Below are positions 39,528 through 48,949 of a DNA stretch of 64,000 nt, piece by piece. Within the stretch, counting starts at the first letter, position 1; each line of letters begins with the position of its first letter. Made by a program: the position numbers and the translations under genes. The stretch comes from Marinobacter mobilis (GTDB lineage: Bacteria > Pseudomonadota > Gammaproteobacteria > Pseudomonadales > Oleiphilaceae): the NCBI RefSeq assembly GCF_900106945.1, contig NZ_FNNE01000003.1:1-64000 (forward strand), read 5' to 3'. The notes under the pieces are model-generated. The model was not told the DNA's origin. It did not search any database and saw only the letters and a program-made list of their open reading frames with translations.

Positions 39528-39566
39528 CCGTTTGGCTGTTTCCTGAAGTAACAGGAAGGCAAACGG
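39528..39566. other. Bulged inverted repeat upstream of nlpD
   Basis: CCGTTTG and CAAACGG outer arms, with TTCCTG/CAGGAA inner arms around an AAGTAA loop, form a 13-bp bulged stem. It sits 73 bases past the DUF368 stop with no T-run. The rest of the 225-bp gap, including an A/T-rich stretch at ~39620-39680 that probably holds the nlpD promoter, contains no supported gene. Confidence 0.45.
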
Positions 39567-39680
39567 CGTAACTTGGTTTCGCACAAGAAATGTGCAATAA
39601 ATTAGCAGGTTAGTGCAGAGACTTTAGAAAAGACCGTATTTTTTATACTGATTGGCAATAAACAGGGTGTTTTTATATTT

Positions 39681-40562
39681 GTGTTGTTGGAGCACCGGTG
39701 GGTCCAAGTGGTAATAAACAGGCTGCATGCTCCCTGGCGTAGCGGCGGCGGTTTTTGTTGGTCTTTTGTTCACCGGATATTCCGCCTGTCACGGGCTCTC
39801 CCACTGCTGGCATCCCTGATCCTGCTGTCAGCCTGTAATACCTCTGCGATCTATCAGGACAACTCCTACAATCCTCCAGTTTACTGGGGGCAGCACCTGG
39901 TCAAACGAGGCGAGACTCTCTACAGCATTGCCTGGCGTTATGGGCGTGATTACCGGGAGCTGGGCAATGCCAATGGCATAGCGCCGCCGTATCATATCCG
40001 TGAAGGTCAGGTGTTGAGACTGGATCGTCGCGGAACTGTCACATCCTCCCCCCAAACTGGGTCAGTCGCCAGCCGTCGTGGAACTGCAGGCAGTTCGGCA
40101 ACCAGACCGGCCACTACTCGTCCGACTCCGCCAGTGACGCGGCCGCCCCAGACGAATTCGTCCCGAGGCAACCAGACCCAGGTGGTATCGAACATCGAAT
40201 GGCGCTGGCCACACTCTGGCACCGTAATTGCAGGATTCTCAACTGCTGGCAAAGTCAATAAAGGTCTTGATATTGCGGGTAATACCGGTGATCAAATCAG
40301 GGCCGCTGCATCCGGTAACGTTGTCTATGCAGGAAGTGGCTTGCTTGGCTACGGTAATCTGATTATCGTGAACCATAATGAGCATTATTTGAGCGCTTAT
40401 GCGCATAATCGAAATATTCTGGTGCAGGAGGGGCAAAACGTCCAGGCAGGACAGGTCATAGCTGAGTTGGGAAGCAGTGGAGCGGACAGACCCAAGTTGC
40501 ACTTTGAAATTCGCAAGGATGGCAACCCGGTTGACCCCGCCCGATATCTGCCCCCCCGCTGA
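39681..40562 (+). CDS. nlpD: NlpD-type LysM/LytM lipoprotein, amidase activator
   Basis: This envelope lipoprotein has lipidation at C52 (ILLSAC). A LysM domain (~73-117, HLVKRGETLYSIAWRYGRDY), a Pro/Thr-rich linker and a C-terminal LytM (M23-like) domain (~180-293) follow. The LytM metal ligands are replaced, with Asn in NKGLDIAG and Lys in KLHFEIR, exactly as in E. coli NlpD. It is therefore not a peptidase but an activator of the amidase AmiC during daughter-cell separation. The N-terminal extension before the signal peptide is long. Start candidates are GTG at 39681 and GTG at 39708, the latter with a G-rich stretch just upstream. rpoS follows, and in relatives one rpoS promoter lies within nlpD. 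Confidence 0.93.
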   Translation: MLLEHRWVQVVINRLHAPWRSGGGFCWSFVHRIFRLSRALPLLASLILLSACNTSAIYQDNSYNPPVYWGQHLVKRGETLYSIAWRYGRDYRELGNANGIAPPYHIREGQVLRLDRRGTVTSSPQTGSVASRRGTAGSSATRPATTRPTPPVTRPPQTNSSRGNQTQVVSNIEWRWPHSGTVIAGFSTAGKVNKGLDIAGNTGDQIRAAASGNVVYAGSGLLGYGNLIIVNHNEHYLSAYAHNRNILVQEGQNVQAGQVIAELGSSGADRPKLHFEIRKDGNPVDPARYLPPR

Positions 40563-40610
40563 GAATGGCTGCCAGGCCTGTTAGAAATACCGCATAAATA
40601 AGGATGCTGT

Positions 40611-40714
40611 TGGCCACAGGGAAGGCATTGTGGCCATCAATGAAAAATGTTCCTGAATCTAACAAAAACGATTACACAGCAGGCGCCTACGATAAAAAAT
40701 TACACAGGTAGGCG
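40611..40714 (+). promoter_or_regulatory. rpoS leader: direct repeat and dyads
   Basis: The 186-bp nlpD-rpoS gap contains a TGGCCAC / GTGGCCA dyad (40611-40636) and a 9-bp direct repeat, ATTACACAG, at 40671 and 40699. The repeat copies are 28 bp apart, and each is followed by AGGCG after one or two bases. A CGCCTAC / GTAGGCG dyad (40684-40714) lies across the second copy. These could be regulator sites or an mRNA leader structure affecting rpoS translation. AAAGGCGGGG lies before the rpoS ATG. Confidence 0.45.
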
Positions 40715-40748
40715 AAAAATACAGGGTCATTGAAAGGCGGGGCTAGTT

Positions 40749-41747
40749 ATGTCAGCAGAACATGAAGAGTTGATTATCGACCGTGAGTCAGAAGTGGAGG
40801 ACGCCGAAGAGGAAGTGATTGAAGCGTCTGTCGATGAAAAAGACGATAGCAATTCACGCAGCGTCAAGGGGAAGGGGGATTTTCCCACCCAGGGGCGTTA
40901 TCTCAGCAGCCAGAAACAACTGGATGCCACCCAGCTTTACCTCAATGAAATAGGCTTTTCACCGTTACTCACACCAGAAGAAGAAGTGTATTTTGCACGC
41001 CTTGCCCGCAAAGGTGAGGAGTCTGGTCGCAAGCGGATGATTGAAAGCAACCTTCGCCTGGTGGTTAAAATTGCCCGCCGCTATGTAAATCGTGGACTGA
41101 CCCTTCTGGATCTGATCGAAGAAGGCAATCTTGGCCTGATTCGGGCCGTGGAAAAGTTCGATCCCGAGCGCGGTTTCCGTTTCTCTACCTACGCTACCTG
41201 GTGGATTCGTCAGACCATTGAACGGGCGATTATGAATCAGACCCGTACCATTCGCCTGCCAATTCACGTGGTCAAGGAGCTTAACCTCTATCTGCGTGCT
41301 GCGCGGGAGCTGACCCAGAAGCTGGACCATGAGCCCTCGGCGGAAGAAATCGCCCGCATGGTGGACAAACCAGTGGCCGATGTTAAGCGGATGCTGGGCC
41401 TGAACGAGCGGGTCGCTTCGGTAGATACCCCGATTGGCAGCAGTGGCGAGAAGTCCCTGCTTGATACCGTAGCCGATGAGGCGGCAACCGATCCGGCCGA
41501 CCTGCTGCAGGACAACAACATGTGTTCCTGCATTGAAAACTGGCTTGACCAGCTGAGTGATAAACAGCAGGAAGTGTTGTCCCGGCGCTTTGGCCTGCGA
41601 GGTTATGCCACCAGCACCCTGGAGGAAGTAGGGCAGGAGATTGGCCTGACCCGCGAACGCGTACGCCAGATTCAGGTCGAGGCGCTTCGCAGGTTGCGGG
41701 AGATCCTTGAAAAAGAAGGCCTTTCCGGTAACATGCTGTTTAAATAG
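40749..41747 (+). CDS. rpoS: RNA polymerase sigma factor RpoS
   Basis: This is the stationary-phase and general-stress sigma factor, 332 residues. Region 1.2 begins near [17 protein letters not shown]. Region 2 holds [20 protein letters not shown], the -10-binding block. Region 3 follows [13 protein letters not shown], and region 4 ends in [21 protein letters not shown] for -35 contact. The acidic N-terminal tail (~1-40) is typical. It follows nlpD, as in most gammaproteobacteria, and ends at a strong terminator. Confidence 0.99.
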   Translation: MSAEHEELIIDRESEVEDAEEEVIEASVDEKDDSNSRSVKGKGDFPTQGRYLSSQKQLDATQLYLNEIGFSPLLTPEEEVYFARLARKGEESGRKRMIESNLRLVVKIARRYVNRGLTLLDLIEEGNLGLIRAVEKFDPERGFRFSTYATWWIRQTIERAIMNQTRTIRLPIHVVKELNLYLRAARELTQKLDHEPSAEEIARMVDKPVADVKRMLGLNERVASVDTPIGSSGEKSLLDTVADEAATDPADLLQDNNMCSCIENWLDQLSDKQQEVLSRRFGLRGYATSTLEEVGQEIGLTRERVRQIQVEALRRLREILEKEGLSGNMLFK

Positions 41748-41811
41748 TTGCGAGCTTTTACCCCTTTCCGACTCGGTAGGGCGCTTTAAAAAGTTATCGG
41801 CGACAAATAAT

Positions 41812-41841
41812 AAAAACCGACCCACTGGGTCGGTTTTTTTT
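41812..41841 (+). terminator. rpoS terminator
   Basis: ACCGACCC-act-GGGTCGGT is an 8-bp perfect stem flanked by A5 and T8, so it would also work on the minus strand. It lies 65 bases past the rpoS stop. Confidence 0.92.
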
Positions 41842-41968
41842 GTTGGGCTGCAAATGAGAACCAGGTTACGTCCGGCGCTGAGGGGGGCTTGTTACAATCC
41901 GTGTGCCGACCAAGGGTGTATCGGATCGGCAGCACAACGATAACTTTAATAACATAAAGGAATGGACG

Positions 41969-42544
41969 ATGAACAAGGCCTTATCAACACTACTTGCTTC
42001 CTGCATGCTGTCCGCTGCTCTGGCGACACCGGTTGCCGCACTGACCGTTGACGGCATCGACGTGCCCGACACCTACGCCGCTCAGGATACTCAGTTGACC
42101 CTGAACGGTGCGGGCATTCGCTCCAAATGGTTCCTGGATCTCTACGTGGGCGGACTGTACGTACCGGAGAAAGCCAGCGACGCCGAGGCGATCATTAATG
42201 CGGATGAGCCGCAGGCCATCACCCTGCACATCATTTCAGGCATGATCACCAGTGAAAAGATGACCTCAGCAACTCTGGAGGGCTTCGAGAACGCCACCGG
42301 TGGGGATCTTTCTGCGATCCGGAATGAGGTCGAAGCATTTCTGAATGTCTTTGCCGAAGAGATCAAGGAAGGTGACGTCTTTGATCTGGTCTACCTGCCA
42401 GGTGAAGGTGTTCGTGTGCTGAAGAACGGGGATGTTCACGCCACCATCGGTGACCTGAGTTTCAAAAAGGCTCTGTTTGGTATCTGGCTGTCGGAACAGC
42501 CTGCTCAAGAGGACCTGAAAGCCAAAATGCTGGGACAGGGCTGA
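41969..42544 (+). CDS. Secreted chalcone-isomerase-like protein
   Basis: This 191-residue protein has a Sec signal peptide (~1-24, LSTLLASCMLSAALATPVAA). Its domain resembles bacterial chalcone-isomerase-fold proteins: GIRSKWFLDLYVGGLYVP, then GDVFDLVYLPGEGVRV. These bacterial members are periplasmic, lack the plant active site and have no firm function; fatty-acid or ligand binding has been suggested for the fold. The ATG chosen has AAAGGA 7 bases upstream; an earlier in-frame ATG would place a charged leader before the signal. It is a single-gene unit between rpoS and nth. Confidence 0.9.
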   Translation: MNKALSTLLASCMLSAALATPVAALTVDGIDVPDTYAAQDTQLTLNGAGIRSKWFLDLYVGGLYVPEKASDAEAIINADEPQAITLHIISGMITSEKMTSATLEGFENATGGDLSAIRNEVEAFLNVFAEEIKEGDVFDLVYLPGEGVRVLKNGDVHATIGDLSFKKALFGIWLSEQPAQEDLKAKMLGQG

Positions 42545-42561
42545 TCGTCAGCTGATCCGGC

Positions 42562-42589
42562 ACTAGCAGGCCCGCCCGGGCCTGCTAGT
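42562..42589. terminator. Perfect palindrome between convergent genes
   Basis: ACTAGCAGGCCCG-cc-CGGGCCTGCTAGT has 13-bp arms and a 2-nt loop. It overlaps the nth stop codon (42585-42587) and lies 18 bases past the stop of the chalcone-isomerase-like gene. There is no T-run on either side, so it may act by RNA stabilisation as much as termination. Confidence 0.55.
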
Positions 42590-43226
42590 CGAGGTAATCC
42601 CGCTTTTGTTTGAACTCGCAGAGATCTTCGATCGGGCAGATCCCGCATTTGGGCTTGCGAGCTGTGCAGGTGTAGCGGCCATGCAGAATCAGCCAATGGT
42701 GGGCGTCCAGCAGAAACTCTTTTGGGATCAGCCTTACCAGACGCTTCTCGACCTCCAGCACGTTCTTGCCCGGTGCAATGCCCGTTCGGTTCGAGACCCG
42801 GAAAATATGGGTATCAACGGCCATCGCCGGCTGGCCAAAAGCAGTATTGAGCACCACGTTGGCGGTTTTCCGGCCGACACCGGGTAGCGCTTCAAGGGCT
42901 TCCCGAGTGTCCGGTACTTCGCTGCCGTGTTGATCAATCAGCATGCGGCAGGTCTTGATGACGTTTTCAGCTTTGCTGTTAAACAGTCCGATGGTCTTGA
43001 TGTATTCCTTCAGGCCGTCAACGCCCAGGGCAAAGATGGCTTCCGGAGTGTTGGCAACTGGGTACAGTTTGTCAGTCGCTTTGTTGACCCCCACATCCGT
43101 GGCCTGCGCCGATAGAATAACCGCGATCAGCAACTCAAATGGCGAGGAATAGTTCAACTCGGTCGTGGGATTAGGATTCGCATCCCGCAGCCGGGTGAAA
43201 ATTTCTGTCCGCTTCTGCTTGTTCAT
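42585..43226 (-). CDS. nth: Endonuclease III Nth
   Basis: This 213-residue base-excision-repair glycosylase/AP lyase removes oxidised pyrimidines. The helix-hairpin-helix ALPGVGRKTANVVLNTAF contains the catalytic Lys, and the Asp follows in VDTHIFRV. The C-terminal [4Fe-4S] loop is CTARKPKCGICPIEDLC. It is the last gene of the metG-rsx-nth block, 13 bases after rsxE, an arrangement shared with E. coli. Confidence 0.99.
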   Translation of the reverse strand: MNKQKRTEIFTRLRDANPNPTTELNYSSPFELLIAVILSAQATDVGVNKATDKLYPVANTPEAIFALGVDGLKEYIKTIGLFNSKAENVIKTCRMLIDQHGSEVPDTREALEALPGVGRKTANVVLNTAFGQPAMAVDTHIFRVSNRTGIAPGKNVLEVEKRLVRLIPKEFLLDAHHWLILHGRYTCTARKPKCGICPIEDLCEFKQKRDYLD

Positions 43227-43239
43227 GATTTGTTTTGCC

Positions 43240-43956
43240 TCAAGACACCTGGCCGGTAACTCGTACCCGCTTGCTACCCGTAATGGCAGGTTCTTTTACC
43301 TCGCTGACCTGGCGCTGGCTGATCCGGTTATCGATGCCATTCTTGATGGCGATCAGCAGGCCAAGGCCGATGAAGGCGCCCGGAGGCAGGATCATGAAAA
43401 GGACATCCGGGTAGTTCTCAAGTGGCCGGATGGCCCAGTCAGCGGCGCCCGGACCAAGCAGAAGCTGCATGTCGGTGAACAGCGTGCCCTGGCCAACGAG
43501 TTCCCTGAACCCGCCAAGCACCGCCAGCACAACCAGGAATCCAAGCCCCATCATTGCGCCGTCAAGGAGCGCCAGATGGGGTGGGTTCTTGCAGGCAAAG
43601 GCGTCAGCGCGCCCGAGGATGGCGCAGTTGGTGACAATCAAGGGAATGAAAATGCCGAGAATCTGATACAGCTCATAGGTGAACGCCTGCATGAGCAATT
43701 CTGCGCAGGTTACGAAAGAGGCAATGATCATCACAAAGGCGGGTAACCGGACCGAATCGCTGACAAAGTTGCGGATCAGCGACACCGCGAGATTGGATCC
43801 CATGAGCACCAACAGCGTTGCCAGGCCAAGTCCCAACGCGTTCACCACGGTACTGGTGACGGCGAGCAGAGGGCAGAGTCCCAGCACCTGTACCAGTGCC
43901 GGGTTGTTGAGCCAGAGGCCGTCCTTGATGATCTCAAGCGGGGTCTTGTTGGCCAT
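43240..43956 (-). CDS. rsxE: Electron transport complex subunit RsxE (RnfE)
   Basis: This 238-residue membrane subunit has six helices. Signatures are [17 protein letters not shown] at the N-terminus and [21 protein letters not shown], where the cysteines are thought to bind an iron-sulfur centre together with RsxA. It is part of the Rnf/Rsx complex, which couples electron flow between NADH and ferredoxin to Na+ or H+ movement and in E. coli keeps SoxR reduced. It is homologous to RsxA and begins 2 bases after rsxG. Confidence 0.98.
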   Translation of the reverse strand: MANKTPLEIIKDGLWLNNPALVQVLGLCPLLAVTSTVVNALGLGLATLLVLMGSNLAVSLIRNFVSDSVRLPAFVMIIASFVTCAELLMQAFTYELYQILGIFIPLIVTNCAILGRADAFACKNPPHLALLDGAMMGLGFLVVLAVLGGFRELVGQGTLFTDMQLLLGPGAADWAIRPLENYPDVLFMILPPGAFIGLGLLIAIKNGIDNRISQRQVSEVKEPAITGSKRVRVTGQVS

Positions 43957-43958
43957 GA

Positions 43959-44609
43959 TCAGGGGGACTCCTGTGCTGTTCGGGTTGCCACGGCAAGGGC
44001 GACATCGGACTCATGGGCGCGGAGGTACAGCAGGGCATTCCGCACCGCACCGGTCACCGCTTTTGGCGTAATGGTCGCACCAGTAAACTGGTCGAAGACA
44101 CCGCCATTCTTGGCGACAGTCCAGCCATCGAGCCCCGGGTTGTCCAGAGAGCGGCCATTGAAATCCAGTACCCAGTTGGACTTTTTCAGTTCAACCTTGT
44201 CACCCAGTCCCGGTGTTTCCTTGTGCCCGGTTACCCGTACCCCAAGGACGTCACCGGAGAGCGATACGCCCACCAGGATCTGTATATTTCCGGAGTACCC
44301 ATCCGGCGCCACCACCGGGAGGATAAGACCAATCGCGCTATCGTCCACCCGGGCGACCCAGGCGTTCACCGGTTGCGGGAACCGGAAACGCTCATCTGCC
44401 GGCAACACAACCGTGTCATTGAGCATGTCATTGTTATGGAGACTTTCGGGGATGATCTCATAGAGGGCGCGAGCTTCGGCCCGGGCCACCTGCAGTTGAA
44501 TCCGATCCGCGGTGAGCGCTTGGGTAATGGCAATGGTACCGCCGGTAAAAACCGCAAACAGGCCGAGACCAATGGCGCTGCGGCGAATAGACTGTCCGAG
44601 TGCTGCCAT
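43959..44609 (-). CDS. rsxG: Electron transport complex subunit RsxG (RnfG)
   Basis: This 216-residue protein is anchored by one N-terminal helix ([20 protein letters not shown]) and has a periplasmic FMN-binding domain. FMN would be covalently linked to T179 of the TGAT motif in [33 protein letters not shown] is the second conserved block. It lies 3 bases after rsxD. Confidence 0.97.
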   Translation of the reverse strand: MAALGQSIRRSAIGLGLFAVFTGGTIAITQALTADRIQLQVARAEARALYEIIPESLHNNDMLNDTVVLPADERFRFPQPVNAWVARVDDSAIGLILPVVAPDGYSGNIQILVGVSLSGDVLGVRVTGHKETPGLGDKVELKKSNWVLDFNGRSLDNPGLDGWTVAKNGGVFDQFTGATITPKAVTGAVRNALLYLRAHESDVALAVATRTAQESP

Positions 44610-44612
44610 GAC

Positions 44613-45665
44613 TTAACCCTGATTCCTGGTAGGAATGCCCCGACGTGCCTTGTGATGGCCATAGGTGCGCGGAGGCGTGTAGTGGTCAATGAAGGGCACC
44701 GCGAAGTTCATCAGCAGTACCGAAAAAGCGATGGCGTCGGGGTAGTTGCCCCAGGTCCTGATCAGATACACCAGGATACCTATGCCGGCACCATAGATCA
44801 GTTTGCCCTGATGGCTGGTGGCCGCCGAAACCGGGTCGGTGGCGATAAAGAACGCGCCGAGCATGGTGGCTCCCGCCAGCAGATGCAGGGACAGCGGGGC
44901 ATATTGATCGGCATCGCTGCCAAAGGCCAGACTCATGATGCTGATGGCTGCCAGCATGGCCAGGGGGATGTGCCAGGTAATGATCCTGAGGGCGAGCAGA
45001 AGCAGGCCGCCGACGAGGAAGGCGGCATTGACCCACTCCCAGCCATGGGCAACCCCATCGCCAAAAATTGGGCTCTTCAGCACCTCGCTGGCCGTATGCG
45101 TGGCAATCTGGTGTTTGTAACTGTCCAGAGGCGTGGCGCCGGTGAATGCGTCCACCGCGGTTTGCTGAGCCGAGAAGATGGTGCTGAGTGTGTCGCCAAA
45201 AGAAGGCGCGCTTTCCCAAAGCAGCCCGGGTTGTGCCCAGTTGGTGGTCATGGCGACCGGGAAAGAGACCAGTACCAAGGCATAACCGACCATCGCAGGA
45301 TTGAACGGGTTCGACCCCAGGCCGCCGTAGAGCTGCTTGGCTAGAATGACTGCGCTCAGTACGGCCACGGCGGATACCCACCACGGTGCCAGCGGCGGCA
45401 GCGAAAGGCCCAGCAACAGGCCAGTCACAGCCGCGGTATTATCTTTCAGGAAGAACGCGATGGGACGCTTGCGGATTGCCAGCATGGCGGACTCCGCCGC
45501 CAGCGCTACCGCGACACACAAGATCACGTTGATCAGGTTTCCCCAACCGAAGAACAGGGTCTGGGCCAGCAGACCGGGTAAGGTCGCCAGAATGACCCAG
45601 AGCATTACCCTGGAAGTGGATCGGGCCCCGCGGGCATGCGGTGAAGACTGTTGTATTAGCGCCAT
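44613..45665 (-). CDS. rsxD: Electron transport complex subunit RsxD (RnfD)
   Basis: This 350-residue integral membrane subunit carries a covalent FMN site at T178 in [13 protein letters not shown]. Other signatures are [18 protein letters not shown] and [14 protein letters not shown]. It has about nine or ten helices and transfers electrons within the Rnf complex together with RsxG. The gene lies 34 bases after rsxC. Confidence 0.98.
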   Translation of the reverse strand: MALIQQSSPHARGARSTSRVMLWVILATLPGLLAQTLFFGWGNLINVILCVAVALAAESAMLAIRKRPIAFFLKDNTAAVTGLLLGLSLPPLAPWWVSAVAVLSAVILAKQLYGGLGSNPFNPAMVGYALVLVSFPVAMTTNWAQPGLLWESAPSFGDTLSTIFSAQQTAVDAFTGATPLDSYKHQIATHTASEVLKSPIFGDGVAHGWEWVNAAFLVGGLLLLALRIITWHIPLAMLAAISIMSLAFGSDADQYAPLSLHLLAGATMLGAFFIATDPVSAATSHQGKLIYGAGIGILVYLIRTWGNYPDAIAFSVLLMNFAVPFIDHYTPPRTYGHHKARRGIPTRNQG

Positions 45666-45699
45666 GAACGTTGTTGCCTGATAGGGGAGATACGGTCAA

Positions 45700-47751
45700 T
45701 CATTGATCTGCTGCCTGGGCTTCCAGCTGATGCCTGGCTTCTGCCAGCGCTGACTCGGCACGCTCGACCCGCTGGCGGTTCTTGGCCACCGCCCGTTCCA
45801 GTTTCTCAGCATTGTCGGCGCCATTCGCGAGCGCTTCGTCCAGCATGCCCTGCATGGTGGCGAGCTTGTCCCGGGCCTTATCAAGCTGGGCTTCGAGTTC
45901 CGCGAGGTCCGGCATGACCTGTGCTGCTTCCTGGGATGGGGGGGACTGTACCGGTGCGACAGGTTCTGGGGTTGGTTGGGGCGCTTCCTGAGCGGCGGCA
46001 AGCGCCTCTTCGGCCCGCTGGACCCGTTCCTGATTTTTGGCCACCGCCCGCTCCAGTTTCTCAACCGAATCGGCACCTGCGGCGCGGGCCTCGTCCAGCA
46101 TGCCTTGCATATTGGCGAGCTTACCGCGGGCTTTGTCGAGTTGTTCGCGCAAGGCGTTTACATCGGCAACTTCAGTGGACGCCGGTGTCGCAACGGCGTC
46201 TGCCTTGGCTTTCTTGCGGGCTAAGGCCTCCTGAACCATTGCTGCCTTGGCTGCCCGGTCGTCAGCTGGTTCCGCAGCGGCAGCACTGGCTTCAGCCTGT
46301 TTGCGGGCCTGGGCTTCAGCGGCTGCGCGTGCGCGTTCCTTTCGTTTCGCTTCTTTTTCCGCGGCCTCGCGTTCCAGCCTGGCCTGCCTGGCTTCAAACC
46401 GCTCGCGCGCCCGGTCGGCTTTCAGCTGCTCAGCCTGCTGCGTGCGGATTTCGCCTTTGGCGAAGCGGTAATACTGAACCAGAGGGATTGAGCTGGGGCA
46501 AACATAACTGCAGGCCCCACATTCGATGCAGTCAAACAGGTTGAGGTGCTCAGCCTTGTCGAACTCCTCCGCTTTGGCATGCCAGAACATCTGTTGGGGC
46601 AGCAGGTCCATTGGGCAGACCTCGGCGCAACTGCCGCAGCGGATGCACGGCTGTTCCGGCTCCGGATCCGGTAGCTCAGATGCTGTCGCTGCGATAATGC
46701 AATTGCTGGTCTTGATCAGCGGAATCTCGGTGCCTTGCAGGGTGTAGCCCATCATGGGCCCGCCCATGACCAGGCGGTTAAGCCGGTTGCTATTGAGCGC
46801 CGAACGTTCCAACAGGTAGCTGACCGGGGTGCCCAGTAGCACCTCGAAATTGCCGGGATTCGAGACGGCTTCGCCGGTCACCGTCGTGATCCGGGAAATC
46901 AGTGGCTCACCCTGGAATACGGCGCGGCCAACGGCTATAGCGGTAGACACGTTCTGGCACATAACGCCAATATCAGCAGGAATGCCGCCGTGAGGAACCT
47001 CCATGCCGGTAAGAATCTGCACCAGCTGCTTTTCGCCACCGGATGGATATTTGGTGGGAATAACCATGACTTCGATCTGGGTGCCGGCACAGGCCGCGCG
47101 CACGGACGCAATGGCCTGGGGCTTGTTGTCCTCAATGGCAATCACACAGCGTTCAGGACGAAGAATCCAGGCCATGACCTTGAGCCCGGCGATGATTTCC
47201 GGTGCCCGTTCCCGCATCACCATATCGTCTGCGGTGATGTAGGGCTCACATTCCGCGCCGTTGAGGATCAGGGTGCTGACCTTACGATCCCGGGGTGGCC
47301 GCAGTTTGATGTTGGTGGGGAAGCCCGCGCCGCCCATACCGGCAATACCCGCGTTGCGAATGGCAGCGAGTACCTCTTCCCGGTCCAGATTGCGGTAGTC
47401 CTCCAGGGGGTGGCGTTCGCCCCAGGTGTCTTCGCCGTCTGGGCGGAGCAGGATGCACCAGTCGCTCATGCCTGAAGGGTGCGGCACCGGGTGTTGTATG
47501 ATGGCTTCGATCTGCCCCGAGGTTGGGGCATGCACCGGAACACCTACCGGACCGTCCACCGCTGCCAGCGGCTGCCCTTTAAGCACCTTGTCGCCGACCG
47601 CAACAATCGTTTCTGCCGGCGAGCCAATATGCTGCTGCAATGGCAGGATCAGCTGCTCCGGTATGCCCGCGTTTTCGATGGCGCGTCCAGTGGACAGTTC
47701 TTTACGCTCCGGGGGATGGATTCCGCCGGTAAAACTCCACAGTTTGCTCAT
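45700..47751 (-). CDS. rsxC: Electron transport complex subunit RsxC (RnfC) with repeated tail
   Basis: This 683-residue soluble subunit has an N-terminal domain, a flavin/NADH-binding core (GMGGAGFPTNIKL, ILNGAECEPYITADD) and two [4Fe-4S] ferredoxin motifs (CIRCGSCAEVCP and CIECGACSYVCP, ~370-425). After ~440 it becomes a long Ala/Lys/Arg/Glu-rich helical tail. That tail ends in two 55-residue repeats (534-588 and 619-673) joined by a Pro-rich linker. Tails of variable length are known in gammaproteobacterial RsxC; the repeats here are unusually regular. The start overlaps the rsxB stop by one base. It should take electrons from NADH or pass them to it. Confidence 0.98.
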   Translation of the reverse strand: MSKLWSFTGGIHPPERKELSTGRAIENAGIPEQLILPLQQHIGSPAETIVAVGDKVLKGQPLAAVDGPVGVPVHAPTSGQIEAIIQHPVPHPSGMSDWCILLRPDGEDTWGERHPLEDYRNLDREEVLAAIRNAGIAGMGGAGFPTNIKLRPPRDRKVSTLILNGAECEPYITADDMVMRERAPEIIAGLKVMAWILRPERCVIAIEDNKPQAIASVRAACAGTQIEVMVIPTKYPSGGEKQLVQILTGMEVPHGGIPADIGVMCQNVSTAIAVGRAVFQGEPLISRITTVTGEAVSNPGNFEVLLGTPVSYLLERSALNSNRLNRLVMGGPMMGYTLQGTEIPLIKTSNCIIAATASELPDPEPEQPCIRCGSCAEVCPMDLLPQQMFWHAKAEEFDKAEHLNLFDCIECGACSYVCPSSIPLVQYYRFAKGEIRTQQAEQLKADRARERFEARQARLEREAAEKEAKRKERARAAAEAQARKQAEASAAAAEPADDRAAKAAMVQEALARKKAKADAVATPASTEVADVNALREQLDKARGKLANMQGMLDEARAAGADSVEKLERAVAKNQERVQRAEEALAAAQEAPQPTPEPVAPVQSPPSQEAAQVMPDLAELEAQLDKARDKLATMQGMLDEALANGADNAEKLERAVAKNRQRVERAESALAEARHQLEAQAADQ
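45733..45897 (-). repeat. RsxC tail repeat, copy 2
   Basis: This is the second of two 55-codon repeats in rsxC, encoding LEAQLDKARDKLATMQGML and a continuation that includes EKLERAVAKN. It is about three-quarters identical to copy 1 at protein level by eye. Confidence 0.9.
45988..46152 (-). repeat. RsxC tail repeat, copy 1
   Basis: This is the first of two 55-codon repeats in rsxC, encoding LREQLDKARGKLANMQGML and a continuation that includes EKLERAVAKN. A 30-residue Pro-rich linker separates it from copy 2. The regular charged and Ala pattern suggests a coiled coil. Confidence 0.9.
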
Positions 47752-48329
47752 CAGGCGGAAACCTCCTGACGATCAGTGGCGATGATGTTGCTGGTGGGAG
47801 GTGCCCATGTCCATGTACGGATATCGGCCTGAATCGTAACCATGTCAATGCAGTCTACGGGGCAGGGTTCGACGCACAGGTCACAGCCGGTGCATTCACT
47901 TTCGATCACGGTGTGCATGTGTTTGGCAGCGCCGAGGATCGCGTCGACAGGGCAGGCCTGGATGCATTTGGTGCAGCCAATACATTCGTCTTCGCGGATG
48001 ACGGCTACGCGTTTAGCCTGCTCGACGCCATGCTCTGAATCCAGTGGCTGAGGCTCGACATCCAGTAGGTCGGCCAATGCCTTGATGGTGGTTTCGCCAC
48101 CCGGAGGGCATTTATTGATCGCTTCTCCGCTGGCAATGGCTTCGGCATAAGGGCGGCAACCGGGGAAACCACACTGCCCGCATTGAGTCTGGGGCAGCAG
48201 TCCGTCAATCTGGTCGACCAGCGGGTTCCCCTCAACGCGGAAGCGCTCAGCTGCAAATCCCAGCAAACCGCCAAACAGAACTGCCAGCGACAGCAGAACA
48301 GCTACAGCAATCAGTACATTGGTTAGCAT
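47751..48329 (-). CDS. rsxB: Electron transport complex subunit RsxB (RnfB)
   Basis: This 192-residue iron-sulfur subunit has an N-terminal membrane anchor ([20 protein letters not shown]) and a [4Fe-4S] Fes domain ([15 protein letters not shown]). Two ferredoxin-type clusters follow ([12 protein letters not shown] and [12 protein letters not shown]). It carries electrons between RsxC and the membrane flavin subunits. It lies 17 bases after rsxA and overlaps rsxC. Confidence 0.98.
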   Translation of the reverse strand: MLTNVLIAVAVLLSLAVLFGGLLGFAAERFRVEGNPLVDQIDGLLPQTQCGQCGFPGCRPYAEAIASGEAINKCPPGGETTIKALADLLDVEPQPLDSEHGVEQAKRVAVIREDECIGCTKCIQACPVDAILGAAKHMHTVIESECTGCDLCVEPCPVDCIDMVTIQADIRTWTWAPPTSNIIATDRQEVSA

Positions 48330-48346
48330 CTCTTGGCCTCCTGATC

Positions 48347-48928
48347 CTAAACGATGACCAGGCCGGTAAAGCCCAGAAACGCCAGTGCCATCAGTCCTGC
48401 CGTGATCATGCCGATAGCGGCACCGCGAAAGGCGACGGGTACATCAGATACAGCGATACGTTCACGCATGGCCGCGAAAAGTACCAGAACCAGTGAAAAC
48501 CCGGCAGCGGCACCAAATCCATAAAGCACAGACTCAACGAAGTTGTTTTGCTTGTTTAGATTCAACAGGGCAACACCGAGTACCGCGCAGTTGGTCGTAA
48601 TGAGCGGCAGGAAAATGCCAAGAACCCGGTACAGCAGCGGGCTGGTTTTACGGACCACCATTTCGGTGAACTGCACGACCACCGCAATCACCAGAATAAA
48701 GGTGATGGTCTTGAGAAAGCCCAGGCCCAACGGTGCAAGCAGGTAGGTATAGGCCAGGTAACTGCAGACCGACGCCAGCGTAAGTACAAAGGTGGTGGCC
48801 AGTGACATGCCCATAGCGGTTTCCAGCTTCCCGGACACACCCATAAATGGGCATAATCCAAGAAACTGAACCAGAACAAAATTGTTCACCAGTATGGTGC
48901 TGACCAAAATCAGCAGGTATTCCGTCAT
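48347..48928 (-). CDS. rsxA: Electron transport complex subunit RsxA (RnfA)
   Basis: This 193-residue membrane subunit has six helices and the conserved [19 protein letters not shown] and [16 protein letters not shown] segments with their cysteines. I chose the internal ATG giving [13 protein letters not shown], the standard RsxA N-terminus, with GGAG 9 bases upstream; an ATG two codons earlier is too close to it. It begins the rsxABCDGE series 21 bases after metG, so the whole set may be transcribed from the metG promoter. Confidence 0.98.
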   Translation of the reverse strand: MTEYLLILVSTILVNNFVLVQFLGLCPFMGVSGKLETAMGMSLATTFVLTLASVCSYLAYTYLLAPLGLGFLKTITFILVIAVVVQFTEMVVRKTSPLLYRVLGIFLPLITTNCAVLGVALLNLNKQNNFVESVLYGFGAAAGFSLVLVLFAAMRERIAVSDVPVAFRGAAIGMITAGLMALAFLGFTGLVIV

Positions 48929-48949
48929 TAACATCAGCTCCGGCGGAAT

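Noticed and set aside
41842..41968. A possible RsmZ-type small RNA after rpoS, as in pseudomonads
   Set aside because: I see neither a clear GacA-type upstream box nor repeated GGA hairpins in this gap.
44013..45344. 443-codon open frame antisense to rsxG and rsxD
   Set aside because: It lies opposite two well-supported genes with covalent-flavin motifs and has no family resemblance.
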